Assembly (NCBI GenBank): GCA_009617715.1
Contig: VTFK01000269.1
Location: forward strand, 372,001 to 436,000
DNA length: 64,000 nt
Source of the DNA: Plectrocnemia conspersa
Taxonomy: Eukaryota; Arthropoda; Insecta; Trichoptera; Polycentropodidae
Direction of reading: 5' to 3'
The position numbers and the translations under genes were made by a program. Positions 48,148-60,069 of this stretch are shown one piece after another. The notes beneath the pieces were generated by a model. That model did not search any database, was not told where the DNA came from, and saw nothing but the letters and a program-made list of their open reading frames with translations. The number at the start of each line of letters is the position of its first letter. Within the stretch, counting starts at the first letter, position 1.

Positions 48148-50584
48148 TATTGCTTATCATAAATAATGTAAAGGTAAATTTCATAAAACAAAAAGGGCAC
48201 AATAGATTGTAGACATTGCAATGGTACACTTACGTGCATACTTGCATTTCGAAGCTGACTTTTTAGGATTGTCGCATAAAAAAGAAACACACGGTAAAGT
48301 TTCACTTTTGAAAAAAAATATTTGTTGCTAACGTTAACCGGAAATTAGTTTTAAACATAATTCGTCAACATTTAAAGGCATTACTTTAAGATATTTATTT
48401 AAGCATTAACCAAAAAGCTTTAAGATATATAAGAAAAAATACTTTTTTTATTGTAATAAGTAGTTTATTTTTAAATTAAATGATTATTAAATTATTTCAT
48501 ATTATTAATTATTAGAATTCAATCATTTAAATATAATTAAATGTTGATCAAATAATTTAAATAAAAATAATTTACTTTTATTTATTTGCTTAGAATTGAT
48601 TTCTTGTTCGTCTTTCAATAAATAAACAGCATCAAAAACTTTTCGCAAAAACTATTAATTAAATTTTTATATGTATTAATTAAAATTCTCAAAACACAGC
48701 CATATATTTACTATTTATACTTATATATATATATATATAACAGTAGCAAAAATTTGAGCGTGTAGAACAATAATATACCAACATGTTCCATTTCGATTAA
48801 AAATACGGATTACTATGTAAAGCTGTGTAAATATCCTTTATTTGCGAAAATTATAAACTTGATCTAAGAATGTTTCAAAGTTATTCAATTATTATAAATA
48901 AGCCCTTCTAGAAGTTTGCCTTTGCCAAGCACAAGAATAGTGATTCGATCGCAAATACTTCAAACATTTATTATTTCACTTTAAATTCGTTATTTAGATT
49001 TCCACGAAAAACTTTCAATCATAAAGACCCACCATTGCGACTCCCAGATCTCTGTTTGCATTTAATTGCCGCATGAAAAAGGGCAACTAAGAAATTTAAA
49101 TCGAATCATTGAGTTTGCTAACAAGCGTTTCGCAGTTAAACGGATTTGCCATAAGCTCCGCGAAATTAACCCTTGACATGGAAGCGTATGGTAATTTTTA
49201 CCCGCCCGTTTAAATTAACAGCTAAAATTATGTATTTGACTGAGCATAACGATCAAATGTCATGCGTTAACCTAGAACAGTATTAAACACAACACAAACC
49301 TCACAATATCACACAAACACAACATAAATACGCTTTTAAATATGAAATTTACCAAATGGTTTGAAAATGAGAGATGAAATATTTCATTGATTCCGGATGC
49401 GTCTCGTCAGATGTTTGTGTTTTTCGGTGTATTTTAGAGTAATTCAATATCTGATCATATACAGTTCGTTAAAGGTTAAAACGTGGCTCACATCAAGCTT
49501 AAAATTAAACCGGGCGTGGATTGATATTCAAACTTATGCCGCACGGCCACCAAGATGAATGAGAAGAAAAATTTACAGATGATATACATGCCGAATCTAA
49601 TTTAGCAATGTGTGTGGCAAAATGTTATATAGAAAATTTGTTTTTATTTCCGATTGAAATCTTAAACGTAAACACTAAGTAATAATACTGACAGGTGATA
49701 AATGTTTATCAAGACTTTCTGGTTAACTTATTTCAATTGCTTGTTTTCTTTATTGTTTGTAATATTTTGATATAGTCCTAATTTCTTATTTAATTTTTTG
49801 ATAAAGTTGTTTCATTAACAGTTTTATTAATATTAAAAAATTGAGAATATGTTTTATTTGCATTGAAATACATTGTTTATGCTACATGCAGATTTAATTT
49901 AAATTTTTTTCAAATAATTATGTGAAATGAATTTTAAAATAAAGTTTTTATAAAAAAAATTTTAACTGCGCAGTTTGTTATGCCATTTTATTTTTTAATA
50001 AAATAATTAGTTGTGTAAAATCTTTACATGGCTTTCTAGTGTGCTTACTTTGTTAAAACAAAGACTTTAAGTCCAAAGTGCTTTGAACTCCAAAGTGAAA
50101 ATTCAAGTGAGAATATTAGTTGAAGAATTTCACATAACAAGTATACTAGGGAGTATGTTGTCTATCCCTTTTTAATGGGACGAGCAATAACAAAGTTTTT
50201 TTTTGACCGATACAGCAGATTGTAAATGGCTGTTTCAAGGGCAAACCCGAATGCACGCGTTACCTTTTCTTAAGGTGACGAGTATTTGTCATCTTTCCTG
50301 ATTTATGAAAAAAGAATAGTTAACAAAGTTTTGTGGTTATTGTTTAAATCCTATTTATATAATAAATTAATTTTAGTATATATTTGAAACAATTATAGAA
50401 AAATTAAATGCATGACAAAATATAAAAAGACGCTATACAGGTAATTTAAAAGATATTTCAGGTCTTCAGACACATTTTCTTATATTTAAAATTAACATTT
50501 AAAATTATATTCTAGTATTATTAAAAATATATTTAAAAAATAATATTAGTGTATTTTATGTACTACATCATACACATAATATAT
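48148..50584. other. AT-rich intergenic DNA
   Basis: AT-rich, with a (TA)n run at about 48722-48740 and balanced patches at 48900-49200 and 49480-49570 that carry no open frame. No gene or TE end recognised. Confidence 0.5.
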
Positions 50585-50785
50585 CATGAATCAAGGTTCA
50601 AAGGTCCAGAGCCTCAATTAAAGCAACATGATACGGCTTAGACATCTTAACGCATCAAACTTTCATCTTCACGGACATGGGTCCAGATCATTAGATTCCA
50701 CGGCGTCTACTCACTGAATTCCACGAAGATGGGTCACGATCACAGCCCATAAGCTACCGACACACTTATGTATCTCTACAAGTAC
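50585..50785. other. Balanced-composition island, unidentified
   Basis: About 200 bp of balanced composition without an open frame. It contains CCCATAAGCTACCG, which resembles CCATAAGCTACGG in the 2335-2575 island, so an old shared repeat is possible. Confidence 0.3.
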
Positions 50786-51289
50786 ATTTTTATAAAATTA
50801 AAAAAATATGTTTCTTTCTACCTTTTTTTACTTATATTTCCCAACAAAAAATAAAGATATATATAAATAAGCTATACATAAAATGAATGACGCAATCATT
50901 TATGAAACAAATAAACTAATAAAGTATTATTTGTACGAACAGCGGACATGCTCATGTCCTTTTTCAAGCAGCTGTCATATGCAATAGTTTTTACAAAGCT
51001 CTATTACTCCCTCAATCAGTGAAGGAACCTCAAACTGTTTTACTAAACAATACTAGAACGGTCTCTTTTTCACATTTATTTTTGCAATATATTGTTCTAT
51101 ATAAATAATCTGGCATTTAGCTACTTGTTAAATTTTCCGTCTTTCATGTGCAGAGCAAATAAATTATCAATGACAATCATAAGCTGCTCCAACTTAGATA
51201 ACAAGGTACATTAAATTGTTGATCATATTTATAAACATATTATAGAATGAGACGTTAATTTGTACGTTTTATTAGCAACGAGCATTCCA
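50786..51289. other. Intergenic DNA
   Basis: AT-rich with nothing recognised. Confidence 0.45.
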
Positions 51290-51858
51290 GCAGTTTATTA
51301 CAACTCAGGCATCGGTTCAAAGATCCTTGACATATTGATCTCACAGGTGAATCAGATCTGGTCATCATCATCGCCGAGAGAGTTATGCGACGTGTATAAT
51401 GGAGTCCGTGGATGATAAATCACGACGAGTCGGACGCAGGGGTCGCGCACAATCAGCAAGGACTTGTTGTGCGCCCGATACTGAACACGTCAGACACGGC
51501 GCAACACGTGACGGACTGATTGATGCCCTCAATGGGTTCATGCTGGGATCATGCCCAACACTCTCGATTATTATCTGGTTGAAGCGCACTTTATTTCACT
51601 ATGTGCTCACCATGTCATTATTATTACCATACCTATAGCTAACCACCTCATTTTTTTATGTTTATACAACAGTGAGTAATAGCTCTAATCGATGGCTTCA
51701 CCGTGTAGCCAATATTCAGTGAGTCGCGGATAATCCGTTTTCGTACTCATCAGTCCACAGTCACCAATCGCATATGCATCTCAAATACAGTAACAGTAGT
51801 TAGGGCAGATTTAATATATTCACATCAAACCTCAATGGGTAACATTATAAGAAGTATG
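51290..51858. other. Balanced-composition DNA left of inverted repeat
   Basis: About 500 bp of balanced composition. Opposite-strand frames 51383-51589 and 51399-51638 mirror each other and match no family. It resembles the 25746-26137 region in also leading into a perfect inverted repeat, but I see no sequence match between the two. Confidence 0.3.
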
Positions 51859-51920
51859 CAATATCAGGCATTCCGCATATTAAAGAATATTATCTTCAAT
51901 ATGCGGAATGCCTGATATTG
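51859..51920. repeat. Perfect inverted repeat, 23-bp arms, 16-bp loop
   Basis: The left arm (51859-51881, starting CAATATCAGGCATTCC) and right arm (51898-51920, ending GGAATGCCTGATATTG) are exact complements around a 16-bp loop. The size is close to a pre-miRNA hairpin, but complete pairing is unusual for a conserved miRNA. Alternatives are a snap-back insertion or a foldback element core. Confidence 0.95.
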
Positions 51921-52363
51921 ATAGTGGTATCTTCTAAAACCGTGCGATATGCCGAGGCAACTCTCAGAGGCATTTTCTCTGTACTTATGCCAACAAATAT
52001 AATATTCTCTTTAACTCTGGTCTATTGAAACAAAACGCAAAAATGAGCTTATCATCCATATGAGCCCCAAGATACTGTATCTTTATGAAAGACGGAATCA
52101 TGAAATCAATAACAAGTTAGGGTGGCACCTGCTTTTACGCTTCGTGAAATAGATATTACGTTTTTTTGCCGAAGTGATCCAATCCAGTGACACCCATTCA
52201 TCTCTTTGCGTTTCTAGTTTTCAGCAGATGAACAATGATTGATTTCTGAGATACGGGCATTTTTAGCAGTCCATCGTATATGACATTTCATATGGCAGGT
52301 TTTAGGAAATTTAAAGCGTTGAGTGCCTTAGAGATTTTCGTTCGCGTTCCTTGGCTCTATCTC
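51921..52363. other. Balanced-composition DNA, unidentified
   Basis: About 440 bp between the inverted repeat and TIR element copy 3. No frame over 60 codons and no recognised motif. Confidence 0.35.
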
Positions 52364-53114
52364 TTATGCTTTCACTACACTTTCTGGAAGTTTTCCGAAC
52401 CGAAGTTAAAACTGAAGTCGGCCGAGTAAGCGACCACACTGTCGCAAATTTCATATGCCGTCCGGACGGCGACCGTTAATGCCGGCATATTTGCGCGCGA
52501 TCGAACAAAGTGGCAAATAATCGAAATTTTTAAATTGTCATTTTATTAAAATTGCGCTATTGATAATTGTAAAAGTTTGTGTGGGCACTCACCAATACAA
52601 TATCAATGAAATCTTTTCGGTCGAAAATATTCAATTTACGCAAAATTTTTGTCGGCTTTTGCAAATTGCCATAAGGCATAAAAATTATACTTCAGAATAC
52701 GAACATCACATCTGTGACTATTCTAGAATTTATCGCCATCGATTCTAAGTAAGAATTCGTTATGGTGTGACATTTATATAAACCGATCTAGGAAAATACA
52801 TAAGGATATTCGAAACGATTTTTTTTAACAAAATCAAGTACCACTAATTATTTCTTAATTATTTAATTTTATATGAAAAAAATATAATAACGTAAGCTGT
52901 TAGAGGAATATACTATCAAAAATATAAATAATTCTTTTTGGTGCCCTAAGATATTCAAAGATGTCAGTAAGAGTATGTTGAAGTCCTGATAAGCATGTGG
53001 TATTATAACTTGACCACGTGACTACGATGCAGCGCTCGACATGCGTGTTGACCTTAGGACGCCTACGCGCATACTGAAATTGAACCGAGTTACTCGTTCT
53101 ATCGCAGTTTGCGA
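52364..53114 (-). mobile_element. Non-coding TIR transposon, copy 3 (inverted, left end missing)
   Basis: Reads on the minus strand as the right part of the family. Its terminal repeat, CACTACACTTTCTGGAAGTT (52372-52391), is somewhat diverged. Next comes GGCGACCGTTAATGCCGGCA, corresponding to the GC-rich inner repeats. The middle is kept almost whole, including the stretch deleted in copy 2, up to CGAGTTACTCGTTCTATCGC near 53105. There similarity stops, and the last roughly 280 bp toward the left terminus are absent. With copies 1 and 2 it allows reconstruction of which segments each copy lost. The plus frame 52560-52748 is a shadow within it. Confidence 0.83.
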
Positions 53115-55866
53115 TTGATTTGTGATGATTCCGATTAACTTAAATAGTGCACACGCGTATTTAATGCTTAATTAATATATTATAATACATAGAAATAATT
53201 GGTAAGTGAGTTGTAATGTTAGCTTTTGAAAATGTAAATTTTTTTCATACAATAGCCTCAATTCTTTCGATAATATTCACGGTTTATTTTATTCACTTTT
53301 TATATACCGGTATCCTAATATACCCTCCCCAGTTCAAGTAAAAAGGTGTATGTATTTAAAGCATGAGTTCAAAACAGTACCAAGCTTATTTTCTTGCCTG
53401 CCTATCCCTCGTGCGGGCACGTTTCGAATTTAATTTTCCCAAAATCCGAGCAAAACGGAAATCCGAGATAGGCGGATTTGTAATGTTCAATATGTAATCA
53501 ACCCGTTTATGCCTAAAGCGAGAAAAAAGTTTTTCTTATACGCGTATAATTTCACCGGTGTGGAGCGAAATCTAAAAAAAATGTATGAGCATACATACAT
53601 ACATAACATACGCATGTTTGTATGTATAATAAAATAGATTGGGCGTATGTACATATGTTTGAGTTTGCGTATTCGGCGAACCTTTTTTTGGAAATGATTG
53701 TAACGTTAAAAATACATTTTGATTAATATTAGATTAGTAACGAACTGTATTTTGTAAGGGTGTTCCAATTTCATATGCGCAGTGCATAATATGTGGAAAA
53801 ATTAAGTTATACATATTCATATATTCGAGGGATATTCGGATAGTAAAAAATCCCAGAATATACTATAAATAAAAAATACCCTGAAAATATTTTTAAATTG
53901 AACTATCTCTTGCACACGTACGTTACAACACATGTAGGTGTGGAGAAAATTACCCGATTTCATAGACTCGCAGCTAATTTTTATTTAATCTTATGATTAA
54001 CCTGATCTTTCAGTAAACATTTTCCAAATATCACTCACAAAGACTTTTTAAATTGTTAAAGTCTATCAAAACGATTTTGAATTTATCTATAAAAATAGGT
54101 CATTCGCCGTTGTCATTGTTGTTTATAACGACATTGCCCTGAATTAAATAAAGTTTGCATTGAATTTTTAGAACAGTAATAAACGTTTAACGCACAGAAA
54201 TTGCCATTTAATTTGCATTTAAACTGCATTTTAAATACACTGAAAGTGCAATCATGATGAGGTCTAATAAACTCTATTTCGTCACGCAGACCCTTACTTA
54301 AACAGTAATATTTTTTATTAAAAAATATTTTTGCCTAGTAAATACATATATACTTACATTTTTAATATATCAAAAAAGTTGCAAGTTTTTCTAAATATAC
54401 AATTGTATATATAAAGGAGATGAAAAACATTTATTTATATACACAACTATATATTTCAAATTTAACTGTAACAAATCCCTATTGGGTTACCCTTTTCTAA
54501 AGCTGTCGATAAGTCTAGTTTGGACATTTAAAAAGATATATACGTATATGTATTGATATTTACTGTGTTCGTTTATATGTATATGTTTAATGTATTAAAT
54601 TGTCTTTATGTACGTTTATCAATAACATATTATTAGGTCAAGCTGTTTTAATTACATTTTAATATAGTCACTATCATATTTAAAATTATTTTAATTTAAA
54701 ACTGAAATCTGACTATCAATGTAATAAAAATTAATAAAATTTATTATATTTTATCTTATAAGTATTTATTATTGTTCTGGCTTTTGATGTTAGTTTAATG
54801 CTAGCATTTATAGTTATTGTATTGTATATTAGTTTTACATAGGCCTAGTATTTATATAGTATTAATAGTAAAATACTTTTTGTATGAATCTCATATATAA
54901 TAAGCTATTCACAAAATGCATAATAAAGAATAGGAAAAATAGTATAAAAACAACATATTATAATGAAAAACTTCAAGAAACTAATACAAAAATAATTTAC
55001 ATTTTGTATCGGAAGTATTTATTATATTTTTTTTATTTATGTTTGTAGATTACTTTATAAAAAATATTTTTACCATTATTATTAAAGTTTATTTAAATAT
55101 ATTTTTAATGCAATTTAAATTTTATATTTTATGCGTTGAAGATCGAACTTGACATTTACTGTCTCAGAAGCACTAAGCGAAAATAATAAAAAAAGTACGT
55201 GTATACCAGTAATTTTTAATCGAATTTTATGTATGACAGATGAGTGATGGTCCCTGCCACCGAAGGTGGCCTTGTATGGACCCGTTTCATCATCATTACG
55301 CCTCTTTGCCAAAAGCGTTGCATTAATTCACATCAGGGATGAGGCTCAATTAAAAACGAAACGTACTTTTTGTTTAATTATGACATAATTTACGGCGCAG
55401 CGGCGCCAAATTAAGTTTTTTCTCCTCATCTAGCGAAATTGATATCATTAATTTTTATATAAGAGCAAACTGTAAAATATTATTAAAATATATTATTAGA
55501 GAATTTCTTAGTATTTTTCCTAAACTGTATTTCATAGCTAGATATAATTAAATGACTCCCAAGATGTTTCTACTGTATCGTACTAAATTAATTGTTCTTG
55601 TTGATGGCAGAATTATACAATAACCAAGATCTTACGCCTACTTGTTCTATAATATTAAGAATATATTATATCATGTCCAAGTTGTGTGTTATGCCATCAC
55701 AATTATTTTTCAAACTAATTCATTTGATAAGAAATATAATTATGATGCATCATCCTAAAAACTGAATCTTAAAATCTAGAATTGTCTCATATGATTACAT
55801 GTAACCTTTTTCGTTTAAAAATCAAAAGTGATTTAATTTGTGATGATTAAAAATGCATATCTTAAT
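53115..55866. other. AT-rich intergenic DNA
   Basis: Mostly AT-rich, with a balanced patch at 53390-53480, CATA repeats near 53592-53609, and a small patch at 55230-55440. The minus frame 55115-55312 is unsupported. No gene or TE boundary recognised. Confidence 0.5.
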
Positions 55867-57097
55867 CCTTCGAAACAATAGACAGAAAAATAATGTTAAA
55901 GAAATTGAAGAGTATAGGTATAAGTGATATAGTTTTAAGATGGTTTAATAATTACTTATATAAAAGAAAACAAAAAGTTAAAATAAATAATGTATATTCT
56001 GAAGAGAAATTAGTGTCTTATGGAGTACCACAAGGGTCTAAATTAGGACCATTGTTATTTGTTTTGTATATTAATGATATAGTTAATAACGTAAAAAAAT
56101 GTAAAATTCATCTATTTGCGGATGACACATTAATGTATTGCATAAGTGATAACATTAAAGAAATTGTAAATAATTTAAATAATGAATTAAGTATATTAGA
56201 AATATGGTTGAAGAATAATGTACTTAAATTAAATGAGAATAAAACTAAATGTAGGTTTATTAATTATAAAAATGTTTTAGATAATAGTACCAAAATAGTA
56301 ATAAATAACTCTAGTATAGAAATAGTGGATAATATAAAATATTTAGGAGTAATTGTTGATACAAAATTAAATTTTAAAGAACATTGTAATTACATATTAA
56401 AAAAAAAAAATTAGTAGAAAAATAGGTTTATTATCTAGATTAAGAAATATATTAAGTATAAATACAAAAAAAAATAATTTACAATAGTATAATATTGCCC
56501 CATTTTAATTATTGTGCAACACTATTAAATATGTTAAATAAATTAGATAAACAAATGTTGCAAAATTACAAAAAAAAGGGCAATGAGAGTAATTTTAAAT
56601 AAAAAATAGATTAACTAATTGTAAAAGTATGATTGATAGATTAGAATGGTTGAATGTTCAAGAAATATTGAGTATGAATGTTTTAGTATTTATATATAAG
56701 TTAGAAAATAATATGTTACCAAAATATTTTAATAAGTCTTTAATAAGAAATAAAGATGTACATAAATATAATACTAGAAATAGAGAAAATTTAAAGATAA
56801 TTAAGTATAAGAAAACGAGTACGGCTAGGGGAATTATGTACGGAGGTTTTGATTTATATAATAGTCTTCAAAAAAAGAAACTGAAACAAAAAATATAACG
56901 GGTTTCATAAATGGAATAAAAAAACACCTTCGTACATATAGAAATAAATTATAATATTAAGACTTTATTATTGTATATTTTTATTTTTTATTTCTGTTAT
57001 GTATTTTTTATATATTTTTATATATGTTTACTAAATTTGCTAGATGTAAAGATTAGCTATTAAGCTAAATAAATTAATAAAATAAATAATAAATAAT
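55867..57097 (+). mobile_element. Jockey/CR1-group LINE, 5'-truncated copy 2
   Basis: About 1.2 kb, the second copy of the LINE at 36386-38110, here on the plus strand. Similarity starts abruptly at CCTTCGAAACAATAGACAG (55867), in the middle of RT motif A. This is a typical 5' truncation from incomplete target-primed reverse transcription. It runs through the RT, C-terminal region and 3' UTR (ATGTAAAGATTAGCTATTAA near 57044) to an AATAAATAAT-type tail near 57097. No clear target-site duplication could be fixed because the flanks are AT-rich. Confidence 0.88.
55893..56898 (+). pseudogene. LINE reverse transcriptase (broken), copy 2
   Basis: An open frame at 55893-56414 encodes LRWFNNYLYKRKQKV, SYGVPQGSKLGPLLFVLYIN (motif B), HLFADDTLMYC (motif C, catalytic FADD) and IKYLGVIVDTKLNFKEH (thumb). 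It ends prematurely where a run of A lengthens near 56397-56411. A second open frame at 56629-56898 resumes with DRLEWLNVQEILSMNVL and YNTRNREN. Between them the frame is broken near A runs at about 56467 and 56570, though PHFNYCATLLNMLNKLDKQM can still be read across the frames. The first methionine is not the natural start, since motif A lies upstream of it. All breaks sit at A-rich homopolymers. Confidence 0.88.
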
Positions 57098-57684
57098 ATC
57101 TATACCATAAGTAAACACACATTTTTTAATCTATATTAAATATTCATATGCGAACTATTACCTCCAATATATTCACAATTATTCCCTATGTTACTGTTAC
57201 CTGGATCTTGGTAATATATGAGTATAATTGTATCAATGTGATAAGATTCTAAAGAAAATACTTATTTGTTAATCAGCTCATCAAAAACATATGTCTATAT
57301 TGTATGAGCTACAAATTATAAAGCATGTCGACAGTTTTTCAGTACATTTTAGGCATTTATAAATTAATAAGATAACAGAAATACGGGAAATCCAATAAAA
57401 AATATTATACCCACAATAAGATAACATCATTGGGTTCTTTAAAATTGTTTTTAATATGATTGATTTTACTTTTATACATGTTATCAATTGTTTTTCATTA
57501 GATTATGTTATAATGTTATATTATGATTAGGAGTTTTGTATAGTGAGGTGCGCAAATCTGTGTTAAAAGCCTATTAAATATTTTTTATCAGTATTAGTGT
57601 GATAATCAAGAAGTAAGATGTTTTAGAAAAATACATATTACGAAAAAAATGCATAAAACAACTAGTGACTTAAAAAAATTAAAT
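57098..57684. other. AT-rich intergenic DNA
   Basis: No supportable feature. The minus frame 57281-57487 is low-complexity. Confidence 0.5.
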
Positions 57685-58005
57685 TTAGAGTGCTTTAATA
57701 TTCTGACAATTGCTGACAGTCGGTGAAATGTGTTTAGCAAAATTAAAAGAGTTTCTCGACAGCGTTGCTAAATCTTCAGCTGCTTCAGTTTTAAGACGTT
57801 TCCTCCTAATGGTAGTGAAACTGTCACTGGTGATGATGCCCATGGATGATCTTCAGGGCTCTTGTGGCTGGCTGCAGCGAGTGTCTGGGGGCGTCTGCTG
57901 GTAGCTTCAGGTGGCTGCTGGTGACTCTGACTGACTGTCTCTGTGACTCTCTGCCCCTGACCGTCTCCTGTCTTACTCTCGGACCGTCTGCCTCTCCTCA
58001 ATGAA
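57685..58005 (-). other. GC-rich, strand-asymmetric anomaly with short minus-strand frames
   Basis: About 320 bp unlike its flanks. On the plus strand it is C/T/G-rich with little A, with repeated CTGACTGACTGTCTCTGTGA-like words between 57920 and 57990. The minus strand reads a Ser/Gln/Pro-rich frame (57768-58001) and, in another register, a 52-codon frame (57685-57843) containing RRKRLKTEAAEDLATLSRNS. A stop four codons upstream closes the second. The pair could be one frameshifted coding segment of a decayed transposable element; I do not recognise the family. A foreign or recently inserted sequence is possible. Confidence 0.4.
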
Positions 58006-58189
58006 TTTTACGAAAATTAAAAAATTTAAAATCTTAAATACGAGATTTTATCAATATGAAACGTAAGAGGTCTTATTTCAGTAATATGTTTCTAATGTTT
58101 TCCAAAATTGTATCAATCTCCTGTTAATCACATTTCGTGATATTGAAGGTTTAATATTGCATATTAAGATATTTAAAAGGAAAGAAATA
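58006..58189. other. AT-rich intergenic DNA
   Basis: No feature recognised. Confidence 0.4.
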
Positions 58190-58800
58190 GTGGACTATTC
58201 CAAATAAGTTTTTTGAACGAGCTACGGTGGTCATGACGCTCACGATCCTCAGCACTGAATCCCTTTGCTCCCGCAAAATCCCAGCGGTACTCGCGTAGCG
58301 CAGCGGGCGGCCTACACACGTGTCATTCGAAACAATAAAAATTAAACACGACACAAACGAGGCCGTCTCACTCTTTATATCCACTTGATGGACGCGCGCG
58401 ATAACAAATCGATTCTCATGATTGACTCTCGCGGAGATGGAATGAATAAAAAGTAAAGGAGAAAAAAAATACGCACACACATACATAACAACAGGCATAT
58501 CATGTCGGAGGCCGCACGGTGAGCTCTTTCTTCAGCTGACGGGGATAACACATACGGCAATGATAAATGCTCGGGACTAAAGGCCGGGCGCCCAGCGGAC
58601 ATAAATTATTATTTGTGTGTAATAATAATCATGTCGATAGCGTTATGGCCTGCGGATAAGCGGGCGAAAGATAATCTCACTCGGTCTTGGATTGTGTATA
58701 TGTATGTGTGTTTATACAGGGTGAAACGAAAGGCGTGACTCGTTCGAGCGGTATCCTGCTTCCAGGATCTGCTGGGAATAGGTTGAAAGTTGAACAATTT
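58190..58800. other. GC-elevated candidate regulatory island
   Basis: About 600 bp of elevated GC. Three minus-strand frames overlap in different registers (58151-58498, 58375-58602, 58609-58797), of which the longest is 115 codons, and none resembles a known protein. ACAGGGTGAAACGAAAGGC near 58718 resembles terminal sequences of common arthropod repeats but has no partner here. Candidate regulatory DNA or composite of old repeats. Confidence 0.35.
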
Positions 58801-58840
58801 GCATGCTCACTATTATTTAATAAATAATAATAGTATTTTA

Positions 58841-59002
58841 TTATATATTATTATTGTGTGCAAATTTTTGAGTCAAGTTTTAGAAATCGGTAGACTTATC
58901 GAGAAACGATTATTATTTAAATTCAACGTAGATAAAAATGCTATTTTCGCTGTCGATTTCTAAAACTTGACTCAAAAATTTGCACACAATAATAATATAT
59001 AA
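58841..59002. mobile_element. Foldback/MITE-like element with perfect 49-bp inverted repeats
   Basis: The arm at 58841-58889 (inner end TTTTAGAAATCG) is the exact reverse complement of 58954-59002 (start CGATTTCTAAAACTTGACTC) over all 49 positions, with a 64-bp centre. The outer parts are TA-rich, and beyond them the symmetry continues only weakly. No clear target duplication was seen. Perfect arm identity in a region where other repeats are decayed points to a recent insertion or arm-to-arm gene conversion. Confidence 0.75.
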
Positions 59003-60069
59003 TCAAATTTTATAATTATTTTAAGATGTTGCGACATTTTTTTGTCATCCATTTTGTTTATTTCAATGCAGATACGTTACTTATCTGTAGTTTTATTAAA
59101 CTATCGACAGAATATAATATTATTATAATATTTTAAGAATGTTTTTTTAATAATATTATTTTTAATCAAAATAATTCTTTATTTTATTTATTTTATTTCT
59201 TACTACAAATCTGACGATAAGGCTAGACAGATTTTTTAACGCGTCATGATGGATTAAACAAACAAATATTAGTACTTTGCGCGTATTTTTGTCTTAATTT
59301 AATTTGTGTTTTTTATCACTATTAGTCTTATTTATTTTTAAATTTCGTCTTGTAGACTAGAAAATGATATAAATCACAAACTGTTACTTAATTATAATGT
59401 ATGTGTTTTTGTGTTAAAATAAACGTTTATTTATATTAAAAAAAAAAAAAATTTGTTGTGATTTATTAGGCATGACAAGGATATAAAACTAAATAAATAA
59501 TTTTTTCGTTGGGAATAATGCAAGCACGCGTATTGATTGCACTTTTATTGGATCACTATAGAGAAGAACTTATTAAAAGGACCGGAACTGCTTGCATACA
59601 GTGACTTTTAATACAAATGGATTTAGTAGCAATATGAATTAAAAGAAATGTATTGTAATGTAATTTAATAAAATGTATATGCGGTAAAACATAAATATCC
59701 ATAGAAAATATAGCCATGCCAAATCGTCTGCAAAATGAAATACAAATAAAATATTTACTATACAATTAGAAATAGTCTGTTTCCGCTCCAAATCACAGCA
59801 TTGACAGGGGATCGAGAATAGGAGGGGAAAATGAGTATATAAAAGCGAAAAATACGCTCTAAACTCTATAAGGAATTTTGTTTTTTTAAAACATTTTCAT
59901 TCGTATCGACTTAGCAGACTGTTGCCATCTGACTTTTAATTATAATACATAAGTCATAATTTAACTATTTTTTTAATGTTTTAAAGTTCTGATATTTATT
60001 GTTGTTTCTTTACTAATTACTTGCTTTATCTTGTTATACTCTAATAAAATAAAGAATGACTATTATAGA
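59003..60069. other. AT-rich intergenic DNA with a TATA-like box
   Basis: AT-rich, with a 13-A run near 59439-59451. TATATAAAAG at 59836-59845 is a good TATA-box match, but no initiator or transcript follows, so I do not call a promoter. The minus frame 59556-59765 is unsupported. Confidence 0.45.

Noticed and set aside
58151..58498. 115-codon open frame on the minus strand
   Set aside because: It overlaps another minus frame in a different register, has no domain I recognise, and lies in a balanced-composition island where long frames are expected by chance.
59836..59845. TATATAAAAG as a promoter TATA box
   Set aside because: A good match, but there is no initiator at the right distance, no GC island and no downstream frame; TATA-like words are common in this composition.
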